Under the pieces are notes generated by a model. The model was not told the origin of the DNA. It made no database searches and saw only the letters and a program-made list of their open reading frames with translations. 64,000 bases of DNA from Chitinophaga parva (lineage in GTDB: Bacteria > Bacteroidota > Bacteroidia > Chitinophagales > Chitinophagaceae): contig NZ_QCYK01000001.1 of the NCBI RefSeq assembly GCF_003071345.1, forward strand, positions 682,001 through 746,000, in the 5' to 3' direction. Position numbers and translations under genes: made by a program. The first letter of the stretch is position 1. Every line of letters begins with the position of its first letter. Shown in pieces: positions 33,825 to 42,133 of the stretch.

Positions 33825-34331
33825 TTATTTGGATGCCATGTTGAGTATGCGGGAAAGCAGCCCACCGCCGGCGCCATCGCCATGTGAGTGGGGCGTTACG
33901 TTGCTGCGCAGGGCATTGGTAAGCTTGCGTTGCGCCTGCACGGGTGTATAGCCGGCCGCTTCCAGCCAGCGGAAGAGGGGCGCTTCATAAGGTACCAATA
34001 CTTCCGCACCCTGGATGAAAAGGGGTAAATGTTTGTTGCCGATCTCATAACAAACGCTGCCCATTTCCAGCATGGATGCCGGTGTGATCATGATGGCCTC
34101 ACAGGGTTGTATTTCCACCACCACGGCACGGCTTTCATCCAGGTATACAATATCACCTTCCTGCAGGTTCGGGTTTTCCTGCAAAAAACGGAAGGCCAGC
34201 TCCAGCCCGCCCCTGCTGCGTTTGCGCTGGATGCGCTTATGGGTTTCAAACCATTCCAGCGCCAGCACATCTATCTCTTTTTCCCCCAGCGGCGTAGTGG
34301 CTATGTTGCCGGCTATGGATTGAATGATCAT
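33825..34331 (-). CDS. ureE: Urease accessory metallochaperone UreE
   Basis: A 168-residue UreE with an N-terminal peptide-binding domain and a C-terminal metal-binding domain (YEIGNKHLPLFIQGAE holds the conserved His). It delivers nickel to UreG. The His-rich tail of Klebsiella UreE is reduced to a single HSHGDG motif, so it is unlikely to store much nickel. Confidence 0.94.
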   Translation of the reverse strand: MIIQSIAGNIATTPLGEKEIDVLALEWFETHKRIQRKRSRGGLELAFRFLQENPNLQEGDIVYLDESRAVVVEIQPCEAIMITPASMLEMGSVCYEIGNKHLPLFIQGAEVLVPYEAPLFRWLEAAGYTPVQAQRKLTNALRSNVTPHSHGDGAGGGLLSRILNMASK

Positions 34332-34346
34332 GGTAGTTGGTTGCGT

Positions 34347-36068
34347 TTAAAACAGGAAATACCGTTGCGCCAGCGGCACTACGCTTACCGGTTCGCAGGT
34401 GATCTTTTCGCCGTTCACTTTTACCTCGTAGTTCTCGGGGTTTACAGTGATCTCGGGCGTCTGGTCGTTGTGAACGAGATCCTTTTTGGTCACGGTGCGG
34501 CAGCCTTTTACGGGCAGCAACATTTTTTGCAGGCCATATCCTTTTACGATGCCGTTATCCAGGGAGGCCTGGGATACAAAGGTGGCGCAGGTCCTGAACA
34601 GGGCTTTACCAAAGGCGCCAAACATGGGCCGGTAGATCACCGGCTGCGGCGTGGGAATGGAGGCGTTGGGATCACCCATGCGGGCGCTGATGATCATGCC
34701 GCCCTTAATGATGATCTCCGGTTTTACCCCAAAGAAAGCAGGCTTCCACAACACAATGTCCGCCAGCTTGCCGGCTTCAATGGAACCCACATACTGGCTG
34801 ATGCCGTGTGTAATGGCAGGGTTGATGGTGTATTTGGCCACGTAGCGTTTTGCGCGGAAGTTGTCATTGTTGTTACCGGCATCTTCCGGGAGGGCGCCGC
34901 GTTGCTGCTTCATTTTACTGGCGGTTTGCCAGGTGCGGGTGATCACTTCCCCTACGCGGCCCATGGCCTGCGAGTCTGAGCTCATCATGGAAAACACGCC
35001 CATATCGTGCAGGATATCTTCCGCAGCGATGGTTTCGGGCCGTATGCGGGAATCTGCAAAGGACACATCTTCCGGCGAGTTCTTATCCAGGTGATGGCAT
35101 ACCATGAGCATGTCCAGGTGCTCATCAATGGTGTTTACCGTGTAAGGGCGTGTAGGATTGGTAGAAGAAGGCAGGATGTTCTGGAACATGGCAGCGCGGA
35201 TAATGTCCGGTGCATGGCCGCCACCGGCGCCTTCTGTATGGTAGGTGTGGATCACGCGGCCGTTGATGGCATTCAGCGTATCTTCCAGGAAACCGCTTTC
35301 ATTGAGGGTGTCTGTGTGGATGGCCACCTGCACATCAAAGGCGTCTGCCACCTGTAGCGCGGCGTCAATGGTAGCCGGTGTGGCGCCCCAGTCTTCATGG
35401 ATCTTGAGACCCAGCGCACCGGCTTCCACCTGCTCCCGGAGCGGCTTCAGGGATGATACATTGCCCTTGCCCAGGAAACCCAGGTTCATGGGAAATGCGT
35501 CTGCACTTTCCAGCATCTTCTGGATGTTCCAGGCCCCCGGCGTTACGGTAGTGGCATTGGTACCATCTGCCGGGCCGGTGCCACCGCCTATCATAGTAGT
35601 GACGCCACTGTACAGGGCATGGTCTATCTGCTGCGGGCAGATAAAATGAATATGGGTGTCTATGCCGCCGGCGGTGGCAATGAGGCCTGCGCCCCCGTGC
35701 ACTTCTGTGCTGGCGCCAATGATCATGTTGGGGCTTACACCATCCATGGTGTCCGGGTTACCGGCCTTGCCTATGCCTACAATCCTGCCATCTTTAATGC
35801 CAATGTCTGCTTTCACAATGCCCCAGTGGTCCAGGATGATCACGGAGGTGATCACAAAATCCAGCACGCCTTCCGCACGGGTAGCCGTGCTGTGCTGGGC
35901 CATGCCATCGCGGATGGTTTTGCCTCCGCCAAACTTGGCTTCTTCGCCATATACAGCGTAATCCTTTTCTATTGCTATGATGATCTCTGTATCGCCCAGG
36001 CGCACTTTATCGCCGGTGGTGGGGCCATACATATTGGCATACTTGGTCCTATTGATCTGCAGGCTCAT
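34347..36068 (-). CDS. ureC: Urease alpha subunit (catalytic)
   Basis: A 573-residue subunit with all nickel-site elements: HxH in [12 protein letters not shown], the carbamylated Lys in [10 protein letters not shown], His residues in AIHTDTLNE and [11 protein letters not shown], and the late Asp in SDSQAMGR. The flap region with [10 protein letters not shown] supplies the catalytic His. Hydrolyses urea to ammonia and carbamate in the cytoplasm. Its start overlaps the ureB stop by ATGA. Confidence 0.98.
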   Translation of the reverse strand: MSLQINRTKYANMYGPTTGDKVRLGDTEIIIAIEKDYAVYGEEAKFGGGKTIRDGMAQHSTATRAEGVLDFVITSVIILDHWGIVKADIGIKDGRIVGIGKAGNPDTMDGVSPNMIIGASTEVHGGAGLIATAGGIDTHIHFICPQQIDHALYSGVTTMIGGGTGPADGTNATTVTPGAWNIQKMLESADAFPMNLGFLGKGNVSSLKPLREQVEAGALGLKIHEDWGATPATIDAALQVADAFDVQVAIHTDTLNESGFLEDTLNAINGRVIHTYHTEGAGGGHAPDIIRAAMFQNILPSSTNPTRPYTVNTIDEHLDMLMVCHHLDKNSPEDVSFADSRIRPETIAAEDILHDMGVFSMMSSDSQAMGRVGEVITRTWQTASKMKQQRGALPEDAGNNNDNFRAKRYVAKYTINPAITHGISQYVGSIEAGKLADIVLWKPAFFGVKPEIIIKGGMIISARMGDPNASIPTPQPVIYRPMFGAFGKALFRTCATFVSQASLDNGIVKGYGLQKMLLPVKGCRTVTKKDLVHNDQTPEITVNPENYEVKVNGEKITCEPVSVVPLAQRYFLF

Positions 36069-36439
36069 ACCTTTTTGTTTTTGAAGTGTCCGGGTGCCAG
36101 TTTGTCCAATGCCTCCTGGCGTGTAGCCGTTTCCGTTACATCGCCATTTACCAGGCCGTTATGTCCCCGTGCGCAGTGCCGGCCGCCGAGGGCTACCAGC
36201 TCCACGGTTTTCTGTTCTCCCGGTTCAAAGCGCACGGCGGTGCCCGCGGCGATATTAAGCCGCATGCCCAGGGCGGCTTCCCGCTCAAATTCCAGCTGGC
36301 GGTTCACTTCAAAGAAATGGTAGTGGGAGCCTACCTGCACGGGACGGTCGCCCGTGTTCACCACGGTTACCTGCACAGTGGCCAGCCCTTCGTTGCAGGT
36401 TATGTGGCCGGGGGAGATGAAATATTCGCCTGGGATCAT
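36065..36439 (-). CDS. ureB: Urease beta subunit
   Basis: A 124-residue subunit with [11 protein letters not shown] at the start, [17 protein letters not shown] in the middle and the [13 protein letters not shown] motif. It is slightly longer than usual at the C-terminus. It forms the (ABC)3 enzyme with UreA and UreC. It is separated from ureA by 121 bases that hold a heptad repeat. Confidence 0.96.
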   Translation of the reverse strand: MIPGEYFISPGHITCNEGLATVQVTVVNTGDRPVQVGSHYHFFEVNRQLEFEREAALGMRLNIAAGTAVRFEPGEQKTVELVALGGRHCARGHNGLVNGDVTETATRQEALDKLAPGHFKNKKV

Positions 36440-36452
36440 GTGTAAAGGTTTT

Positions 36453-36551
36453 CGTACAACGTACAGCGTACAACGTACTTGGTACGGGTTAGCTATTTGG
36501 TTTGAATGCTGTATATACCTTCGCGGTACGTTGTACGCGGTACTTTGTACG
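36453..36551. repeat. Heptad inverted-repeat element, GTAC family, copy 2, inside the urease operon
   Basis: Left arm (36453-36487): CGTACAA, CGTACAG, CGTACAA, CGTACTT, GGTACGG. Right arm (36524-36551), opposite sense: CGGTACG, TTGTACG, CGGTACT, TTGTACG. The spacer is 36 bases. On the minus-strand mRNA it starts about 9 bases after the ureA stop and ends 13 bases before the ureB start. Confidence 0.88.
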
Positions 36552-36560
36552 CGCGAAGCG

Positions 36561-36863
36561 CTATCTTATCGGGTCATGCACGGTCACCAGCTTGGTGCCA
36601 TCAGGAAAAGTTGCTTCTATCTGTACTTCGGGGATCATTTCGGGCACGCCTTCCATTACGTCTTCGCGGGTAAGGATGGTGGCGCCGTAGTGCATGAGGG
36701 AGGCCACGGACTGGCCATCGCGGGCGGCTTCCTGCAGGCGGCTGCTGATCAGGGCTATGGCTTCCGGGTAATTGAGCTTCAACCCGCGGGCCTTGCGCTT
36801 TTCCGCCAGTTCGCCGGCCAGGAAAAGCAGCAGCTTCTCCGTTTCCCTTGCTGTGAGGTGCAT
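36561..36863 (-). CDS. ureA: Urease gamma subunit
   Basis: A 100-residue subunit of standard length: [20 protein letters not shown] at the start, [12 protein letters not shown], then GKT-free [20 protein letters not shown] and the final [13 protein letters not shown]. First gene of the operon ureA-B-C-E-F-G-D-permease. No TAnnTTTG box was seen in the 90 bases before it. Confidence 0.97.
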   Translation of the reverse strand: MHLTARETEKLLLFLAGELAEKRKARGLKLNYPEAIALISSRLQEAARDGQSVASLMHYGATILTREDVMEGVPEMIPEVQIEATFPDGTKLVTVHDPIR

Positions 36864-36951
36864 ATCTGTATAGCTGTTGAGTTGAAAAATGGCTAACGCC
36901 TTAAATACATTATGAATAATTTAATATTCTATAATGCAGGCATTAAGCTAT

Positions 36952-36991
36952 AAAAAAATCCGGTTCCTGCCATCAGGAACCGGATTTTTTA
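36952..36991. terminator. Bidirectional terminator between the aminotransferase and ureA
   Basis: ATCCGGTTCCTG and CAGGAACCGGAT form a perfect 12-base stem with loop CCAT, flanked by six A and six T. It should end the aminotransferase transcript. Confidence 0.92.
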
Positions 36992-37022
36992 TTATTTCCA
37001 ATCGCTATTGAGCGGTAGTTGA

Positions 37023-38282
37023 CTATTTCAATTTTTCCAGGGCTGCTTTCAGCTGGGCAAACATAGCCGGGATCTCTTCCTTCACGCAGGTGCCCACGCT
37101 GAGGCGGTACCAGGGAGAATTTTTAGAAGCGCCAAAGGCTACAAACGGCACCAGGCCCAGTTTAGCTTCGTCCAGGATGTAGGAGGTAACGGCTGCCTGG
37201 TCTTCCAGTTTCTTACCATCAGCGGTGGTTTTACCTACCAGGTCAATTTTCAGGGTGAGGTAAATGGCGGCCTGCGGGGCAATGGAGTCTACCTGGTGAC
37301 CGGCGGCTTTGAGGGCCTGGAAGCCTTCGTGGATCTTGAACAGGCGTTCTTCGATCTCGCCTTTGAAGTGGGCCAGGTAGGTATTGATCGCTTCTTTCTG
37401 CACCAGGAATTTGGCGGCGGCTTTCTGCTCTGCCATGGGGCTCCATGCACCTACGTGAGAGAGGATGGATTTCATCTTGCTGATCACATGTTTGGGGCCC
37501 AGTGCCCAGCCTACGCGCACGCCGGTGGCCGCAAAGGATTTGCTCATACCGTCTATGAAGATGGTATAGTCGCGCAGCTCGGGGCGCAGGCCTACGGGGG
37601 TGTAGTGCTGTGTTTCACCAAAGGTGAGCACCCAGTACATCTGGTCGAACAGGATGTAGAGGGGCTTTTCGTCTGCACTGCGTGATTTGTTTTCAGCGAT
37701 CACCAGGTCGCAGATCTCTTCCAGCTGTTGCTTGTGGAAAGCGGTACCGGTGGGGTTCTGCGGGGAGCAGAGGGCCAGCAGGGTAGCGCCTTTCAGCAGG
37801 GGCTTCAGTTCAGCAGCGGTGGGCATAAAGTCGTTTTCCGGCTTGGTTTCCAGCACCACGTGCTCTGCTTCCAGGAAGTGGGTATAGTGATTATTGTTCC
37901 AGGACGGGGTAGCGTACACGATCTTCTCGCCGCGGTCTACGATGGTTCTGTAAGTAGCATAGATAATGGGGCGGCCACCGCAGGAGATCACGATCTCGGA
38001 AGCCGGGTCATAGCTGAGGCCTTCGCGGTCGCTGATAAAATCTCCTACTGCCTTGCGCAGTTCCAGGATACCATCGGCAGGCGGGTAGTTGGTATAATGA
38101 TCATGATAGGCGTTCACGATCTCTTGTTCAAAGGCCGCAGGAATAGGAAAAATTTTCGGGTCAAAATCACCGATGGTGAAATTGTAGATCTTTTCACCCT
38201 TCGCCATCTTGTCCTTAATCTCACCGGCCAATTTGATAATTTCAGATCCAATCAGTGTCTCCGCTAAATGAGATAGTTTCAT
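37023..38282 (-). CDS. PLP-dependent class I/II aminotransferase
   Basis: A 419-residue fold-type I aminotransferase. NFTIGDFDPKIFPIP is near the start, SPQNPTGTAF in the middle, the PLP Lys is in FIDGMSKSFAATGVRVGWALG (residues near 240-260), and the substrate Arg is in PWYRLSVGT near the end. Closest to aspartate-type aminotransferases; the amino acid used is not certain. A -7 box lies upstream and a strong terminator follows. Confidence 0.88.
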   Translation of the reverse strand: MKLSHLAETLIGSEIIKLAGEIKDKMAKGEKIYNFTIGDFDPKIFPIPAAFEQEIVNAYHDHYTNYPPADGILELRKAVGDFISDREGLSYDPASEIVISCGGRPIIYATYRTIVDRGEKIVYATPSWNNNHYTHFLEAEHVVLETKPENDFMPTAAELKPLLKGATLLALCSPQNPTGTAFHKQQLEEICDLVIAENKSRSADEKPLYILFDQMYWVLTFGETQHYTPVGLRPELRDYTIFIDGMSKSFAATGVRVGWALGPKHVISKMKSILSHVGAWSPMAEQKAAAKFLVQKEAINTYLAHFKGEIEERLFKIHEGFQALKAAGHQVDSIAPQAAIYLTLKIDLVGKTTADGKKLEDQAAVTSYILDEAKLGLVPFVAFGASKNSPWYRLSVGTCVKEEIPAMFAQLKAALEKLK

Positions 38283-38318
38283 AATCCTGGTTTTTTAAGT
38301 AAGCAATTTATGCGGGTG

Positions 38319-38326
38319 CAAAGGTA
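38319..38326 (-). promoter_or_regulatory. -7 box of the aminotransferase gene
   Basis: TACCTTTG on the minus strand is a full match, 36 bases before the ATG; no TTTG at the usual upstream distance. Confidence 0.55.
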
Positions 38327-38454
38327 ACTGATTTGAAAATAGATTGAAATAATGATGGGTTTCTTTTTAGATTCTTTAATAAAATGACGATTTTCTTGCA
38401 TTTCCATGAAATTGGAGGCGGTTTTTTGTGCCTTCCGGCAAAGGCGGCCGTGGT

Positions 38455-38484
38455 TTTGCCAACGCCTAAAACTTTCTATCTTTG
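38455..38484 (+). promoter_or_regulatory. Promoter of dnaN with a long leader
   Basis: TTTG (38455-38458) and TATCTTTG (38477-38484) are 18 bases apart. The ATG at 38611 implies an AT-rich leader of about 120 bases, the longest of the clear promoters here except the riboswitch. Confidence 0.75.
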
Positions 38485-38610
38485 CGCGGTTGCCATACTT
38501 TTATACTATATTGTCCGTGAATTGTCCCTGTAAGAAAAACCACACTAAACAATTCACCCAAAACAGTTTAAAGCAAGCGCAAAAAATAAAATAGACAAAC
38601 TCACAGACGC

Positions 38611-39729
38611 ATGAAATTTATCGTTTCTTCCTCCACTTTGTTAAAGCAGTTACAGCAGATAAGCGGGGTTATTAATTCCAATACGGTATTGCCCATCCTG
38701 GAAGATTTCCTGTTCGTGATAGACCGGAATGATCTGACCGTGGTGGCCACCGACCTGGAAACCGTGATGAAAGTAAAGCTGGAAGTAGAAGCCAAGGAAA
38801 GTGGCCGTGTTTGCATTCCCGCAAAGATCCTCATGGACTCTTTGAAAAACCTGCCGGACCAGCCGCTCACCTTCACCATCGATCTGAATTCATACGCTGT
38901 GGAGATCACGTCGGACAATGGCAAGTATAAAGTGATGGGCGAAAACCCGGAGAATTTCCCGAAAGAACCGGCTGCAGACGATACCACTTCCTTTACACTC
39001 ACCTCTTCCTCGCTGGTAACGGCCATCAACAAAACCCTGTTTGCCGTGAGCAATGATGACCTGCGCCCGTCCATGACCGGCGTGTTCTTCGAGATCGCGC
39101 CTAACAGCCTCACATTTGTGGCGACCGATGCACACCGCCTGGTTAAATATATCCGCACCGATGTACAGGCCCCCCAGGCCGATTCCTTCATCGTGCCCAA
39201 GAAACCGCTCAACCTGCTGAAGGGCGTGCTGCCGGACAATGACCACCAGGTGAAGATCGCCTACAGCCAGAACCACTTCTTCGTGATCCACGAGAATGCC
39301 TCCATGATCTGCCGCCTCATTGACGCCCGCTTCCCGGACTATAAGGTGGTCATCCCGAAAGATAATCCTTACCGCCTGGTAGTAGCCAAGAGCGACTTCC
39401 AGAACGCCCTGAAGCGCGTAGGCGTGTTTGCCAATAAGAGCACCAACCAGGTGGCCCTGAGCATCAGCGGCAACGAGCTGCAGCTCTCCGCCCAGGATGT
39501 GGATTTCTCCTTTGAAGGTAATGAGCGCATGAGTTGCCAGTATACCGGTGAAGACATGCAGATCGCTTTCAACGCCAAGTTCCTCATTGAAATGCTCAAT
39601 GCGGCGGATGGTGACGAGGTGACCATTGAACTATCTACTCCCACCAAAGCCGGCATTCTCCGGCCTTCTGAAAAAGAAGACGCAGAAGACCTGCTCATGC
39701 TGGTAATGCCTTTAATGCTGAACAGCTAA
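38611..39729 (+). CDS. dnaN: DNA polymerase III beta sliding clamp
   Basis: A 372-residue clamp with three repeated domains; MKFIVSSSTLLKQLQQI and NTVLPILEDFLF open domain 1, and the C-terminal LLMLVMPLMLN is the usual end that forms the protein-binding pocket. It encircles DNA and tethers polymerase III. dnaA is not next to it, which is common in Bacteroidota. A terminator follows. Confidence 0.97.
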   Translation: MKFIVSSSTLLKQLQQISGVINSNTVLPILEDFLFVIDRNDLTVVATDLETVMKVKLEVEAKESGRVCIPAKILMDSLKNLPDQPLTFTIDLNSYAVEITSDNGKYKVMGENPENFPKEPAADDTTSFTLTSSSLVTAINKTLFAVSNDDLRPSMTGVFFEIAPNSLTFVATDAHRLVKYIRTDVQAPQADSFIVPKKPLNLLKGVLPDNDHQVKIAYSQNHFFVIHENASMICRLIDARFPDYKVVIPKDNPYRLVVAKSDFQNALKRVGVFANKSTNQVALSISGNELQLSAQDVDFSFEGNERMSCQYTGEDMQIAFNAKFLIEMLNAADGDEVTIELSTPTKAGILRPSEKEDAEDLLMLVMPLMLNS

Positions 39730-39753
39730 TACCTCCTTTTATATAACCTTTTT

Positions 39754-39790
39754 AAGCCGCGGCCGCCTAACGGAGCCGCGGCTTTTTTAT
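39754..39790 (+). terminator. Intrinsic terminator after dnaN
   Basis: AAGCCGCGGC and GCCGCGGCTT form a perfect 10-base stem with an 11-base loop and a T run. Confidence 0.9.
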
Positions 39791-40229
39791 TGCCTGGCCC
39801 CGGGTATTTTTTAAAAAAAGCTTACCCTTTCTCAAAAAATCACTTACGAGTTACTGATTTCTTCAATTTAAATAAACCAACTATGCATAGGCCTCGCGAA
39901 ACCCTAATAAAATCAAGGGTTTATACCGGGGTAAACCGTAAAAATGGAGCACATATTTTTTATGAGCTAATGTGTTTCGACTTGCAGGAGGGATTAAGGT
40001 TTGGGTTAATATGTAAGCAAAACTAATGCAACAAATTCATTTTTTTCTTTACCCATGGCGGGTTTCAGCATATTGTTTATGGGGGAAATGATTTAATTTC
40101 CCGTAAGCAACCGAAGCTTTGTTAACTATCCTCTACCCACTGAAATAGCCCGGTATGGCTTGTAGCGAAGCCTGTCCGGAAATAACAACGTCAATCAATT
40201 ATTTTTTATAAATCCCTCAATTGTTATTT
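39791..40229. other. Gene-poor AT-rich gap after dnaN
   Basis: No convincing gene. A frame from 39882 could give 47 residues without family features. One small stem AAACCCT/AGGGTTT lies near 39900-39923. No TAnnTTTG box was found for the small membrane protein that follows. Confidence 0.4.
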
Positions 40230-40481
40230 ATGCAATTTCACATCAGTGTCCCTAAAGTTAGCTATGTAGTTGTAATGATCCTGGGTATCCTTGCTGCTGT
40301 TTATGCCTTCATCACCAACAGTCCTGCCCATGCAGTAGAAGTGGGTGCCTGCGTTGCCGCGCTGGGTGTTATTACCCTGGCCATTGGCCGCAAAACCACA
40401 GAGGAATTACAAATGATCGTAGCCGGCCTGTTCATGGCGTCTCTTTCCGTGTTGATAGGCCTGTGGGAAATATACCACTAG
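40230..40481 (+). CDS. Small membrane protein, unknown function
   Basis: An 83-residue protein with three hydrophobic segments (residues about 11-28, 38-50 and 62-80) joined by short polar loops, one with GRKTTEEL. No family recognised. The ATG at 40230 is preferred to the TTG at 40221. It is convergent with the lipoprotein gene behind it. Confidence 0.7.
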   Translation: MQFHISVPKVSYVVVMILGILAAVYAFITNSPAHAVEVGACVAALGVITLAIGRKTTEELQMIVAGLFMASLSVLIGLWEIYH

Positions 40482-40508
40482 GCGCGGCCTTGTTTGTTTA
40501 ACCATATC

Positions 40509-41015
40509 CTATTTCCTATGACCCACCCGGGTGTAACGCTCCTCGTAGCCCTGGGCAGCCCTGATAGGAAATAATACCAGGGAGGTATCCGATATGCCTG
40601 TAACCAGCGAAGTATCCACCTCCACTACGGGCTCCATCACATGCTGCATGTGGCTTTTCAAAATCAACGAATCTTTCCGGAGGGACCAGCTATCGTAGAT
40701 CATGCTATAAGGAGTGATGCGCAGGTTGCGTATGCGTCCTTTGGGTTTCAATTCAAATCCTTCCGTTTCCCCTTCTTTCCCCTGTACCGGTCTTGACCAT
40801 TTGCCCAGTAACTGCACTTCTGTGATGCGGAGGCTATCCGTTGCCGTGAACATTGTATCCGGCACCACGGGCGTATCTACCACCGGGGGCGCCACCAGCG
40901 ATGAGTCCTGCAGGTGCAGGGTATCCGTGTGCACGGTATTGGACGGGGTATGCTGCCGGCAGGCGGCAAGACTGAGTGCCAGCAAGGTAACACCGAGGAA
41001 AGAGGCCTTTTGCAT
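40509..41015 (-). CDS. Lipocalin-like lipoprotein
   Basis: The 168-residue protein has a lipoprotein signal peptide (LGVTLLALSLAAC, Cys near residue 20), a Thr/Pro/Asp-rich linker (residues 22-55), and a compact beta domain with LLGKWSRPVQGKEGETEGFE and GYEERYTRVG near the end, as in small lipocalin-like (METCVGKWxxP-type) proteins of Bacteroidota. Function unknown. The frame extends upstream, but the promoter at 41046-41074 fixes the start. Confidence 0.78.
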   Translation of the reverse strand: MQKASFLGVTLLALSLAACRQHTPSNTVHTDTLHLQDSSLVAPPVVDTPVVPDTMFTATDSLRITEVQLLGKWSRPVQGKEGETEGFELKPKGRIRNLRITPYSMIYDSWSLRKDSLILKSHMQHVMEPVVEVDTSLVTGISDTSLVLFPIRAAQGYEERYTRVGHRK

Positions 41016-41045
41016 GATCGCGTTTTGGTTGAGGCGGTAGACATT

Positions 41046-41074
41046 CAAATATAAGCATTTCAGCAAGGCACAAA
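41046..41074 (-). promoter_or_regulatory. Promoter of the lipocalin-like gene
   Basis: On the minus strand TTTG (41071-41074) and TATATTTG (41046-41053) are 17 bases apart; the -33 box overlaps the T run of the upstream terminator. Confidence 0.6.
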
Positions 41075-41103
41075 AAAGCGGCATGCCCCGGGGCATACCG
41101 CTT
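41071..41103 (-). terminator. Terminator of the PA2169-family gene
   Basis: AAGCGGCATGCCCC and GGGGCATACCGCTT pair with one mismatch; on the minus strand six T residues follow. Confidence 0.8.
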
Positions 41104-41108
41104 TGCTG

Positions 41109-41190
41109 TTTTAATGGTTAAAGTGAATGGTTAACCCCTAGCAGGTGATGCTTTGAAGCCGGTTAATTATTAGCTTTTTAACTATTAACC
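41109..41190. repeat. Heptad inverted-repeat element, GGTTAA family, copy 2
   Basis: Left arm (41109-41135): TTTTAAT, GGTTAAA, the six-base GTGAAT, GGTTAAC. Right arm (41163-41190), read on the minus strand: GGTTAAT, AGTTAAA, AAGCTAA, TAATTAA. The first two minus-strand units are identical to the first two of copy 1 near 25.4 kb. The stop codon TAA of the minus-strand gene lies inside AGTTAAA. The spacer is 27 bases. Confidence 0.72.
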
Positions 41191-41639
41191 TTCTCCAGGT
41201 CACGTTGCTGCTTGATGATATCGTGGGACCGTTTCAGGGAAGCTTTCTGCCGGGTAATAAGCTCGCGGAGCTCATTGGGCAGTGGCTCTTCTGTAGCCAG
41301 GGCTTCTTCGTAAGCACGCTGGGCGGCGTCTTCGCCATACTCGCAGGAAGCCAGGATGGCGTGGCGGTCGTTGCCCGTGAAGGTGCGTTTCACATCCATC
41401 CAGGTGCGGTAGATCTTGCCGGACGCCGTAGTTTCCGTTTGCACATCTTTGCCCCAATTGCGCAGTTGCTGGTTCAGCTCCATCACGTATTTGCGGCTTT
41501 CGTCCGCCATCTGGGTAAACAAGGTTTTCAGGTCAACTTCGTTGGTTTGTACGATGGCTTTTTCATAGCCTTCCACGCGGTCATTGTTGATCTTTACAAG
41601 GTCATTGAGCACTTCTGTAGCTTTTTCATACGTTGCCAT
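41178..41639 (-). CDS. PA2169-family four-helix-bundle protein (DUF2383)
   Basis: A 153-residue, all-helical ferritin-like protein: EVLNDLVKINNDRVEGYEKA at the start, LKTLFTQMADESRKYV, then CEYGEDAAQRAYEEAL. Matches the PA2169/DUF2383 family, often linked to stress conditions; its molecular function is not known. The last codons (Lys-Val-Asn-Ser-stop) are formed by repeat units. Confidence 0.85.
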   Translation of the reverse strand: MATYEKATEVLNDLVKINNDRVEGYEKAIVQTNEVDLKTLFTQMADESRKYVMELNQQLRNWGKDVQTETTASGKIYRTWMDVKRTFTGNDRHAILASCEYGEDAAQRAYEEALATEEPLPNELRELITRQKASLKRSHDIIKQQRDLEKVNS

Positions 41640-41961
41640 AACTAAAGGTTTTTGGTTAAAAATTTTTTGTACTGCCCTTCCTTTACAGGTGCAGGCCAGT
41701 GGGTTTGCATGTTGCCAATTGTAATCGTGAATTCAGTGCAGTTCAACATGCCGGTACCCATGTTATCCAAAAACACTGCCAATCGTCTCCCATAGAATGC
41801 AATGTGGTGAAGGGTTTCAGCGTCTGTATTTTTTCACGAATGGTGGAAGTGATTCTACAAATGCATGGGCTCACCACCTGCATGCACACATGGTATACTA
41901 TAAGTAATGGGAGCGGTTGGCACAGATTTGTTTGTACATAAAGCCACTAAAACCATTAACT
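41640..41961. other. Divergent intergenic region between two stress-type genes
   Basis: About 320 bases without a gene. No TAnnTTTG box on either strand, which suggests another sigma factor for the two flanking genes. ATGTTG (41710) and CAACAT (41744) form a loose inverted pair; nothing else stands out. Confidence 0.4.
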
Positions 41962-42114
41962 ATGAACAGCATTCTTTATGTCGTTGCCGTAATCCTCGTT
42001 ATAGGCTGGGCACTTGGCTTCTTTATGTATTCTGCAGGCGGTATCATCCACATCCTGCTGGTGCTGGCTATCATTGCCATTCTCATTAACGTGATCCGCG
42101 GACGGGCTGTCTGA
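41962..42114 (+). CDS. lmo0937-family small membrane protein
   Basis: Fifty residues with two hydrophobic segments (residues 4-24 and 27-44) and the end VIRGRAV; the pattern NSILYVVAVILVIGWALGFF and GGIIHILLVLAIIAILI is that of the lmo0937 family. Function unknown; members are often stress-induced. The amylase gene begins 19 bases later, so the two are likely cotranscribed. Confidence 0.82.
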   Translation: MNSILYVVAVILVIGWALGFFMYSAGGIIHILLVLAIIAILINVIRGRAV

Positions 42115-42133
42115 TCTTAACATTACGAGCAAA

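Noticed and set aside
39790..40026. 78-residue frame after dnaN
   Set aside because: Starts in the dnaN terminator; sequence lacks any domain character. The 47-residue internal version is also weak.
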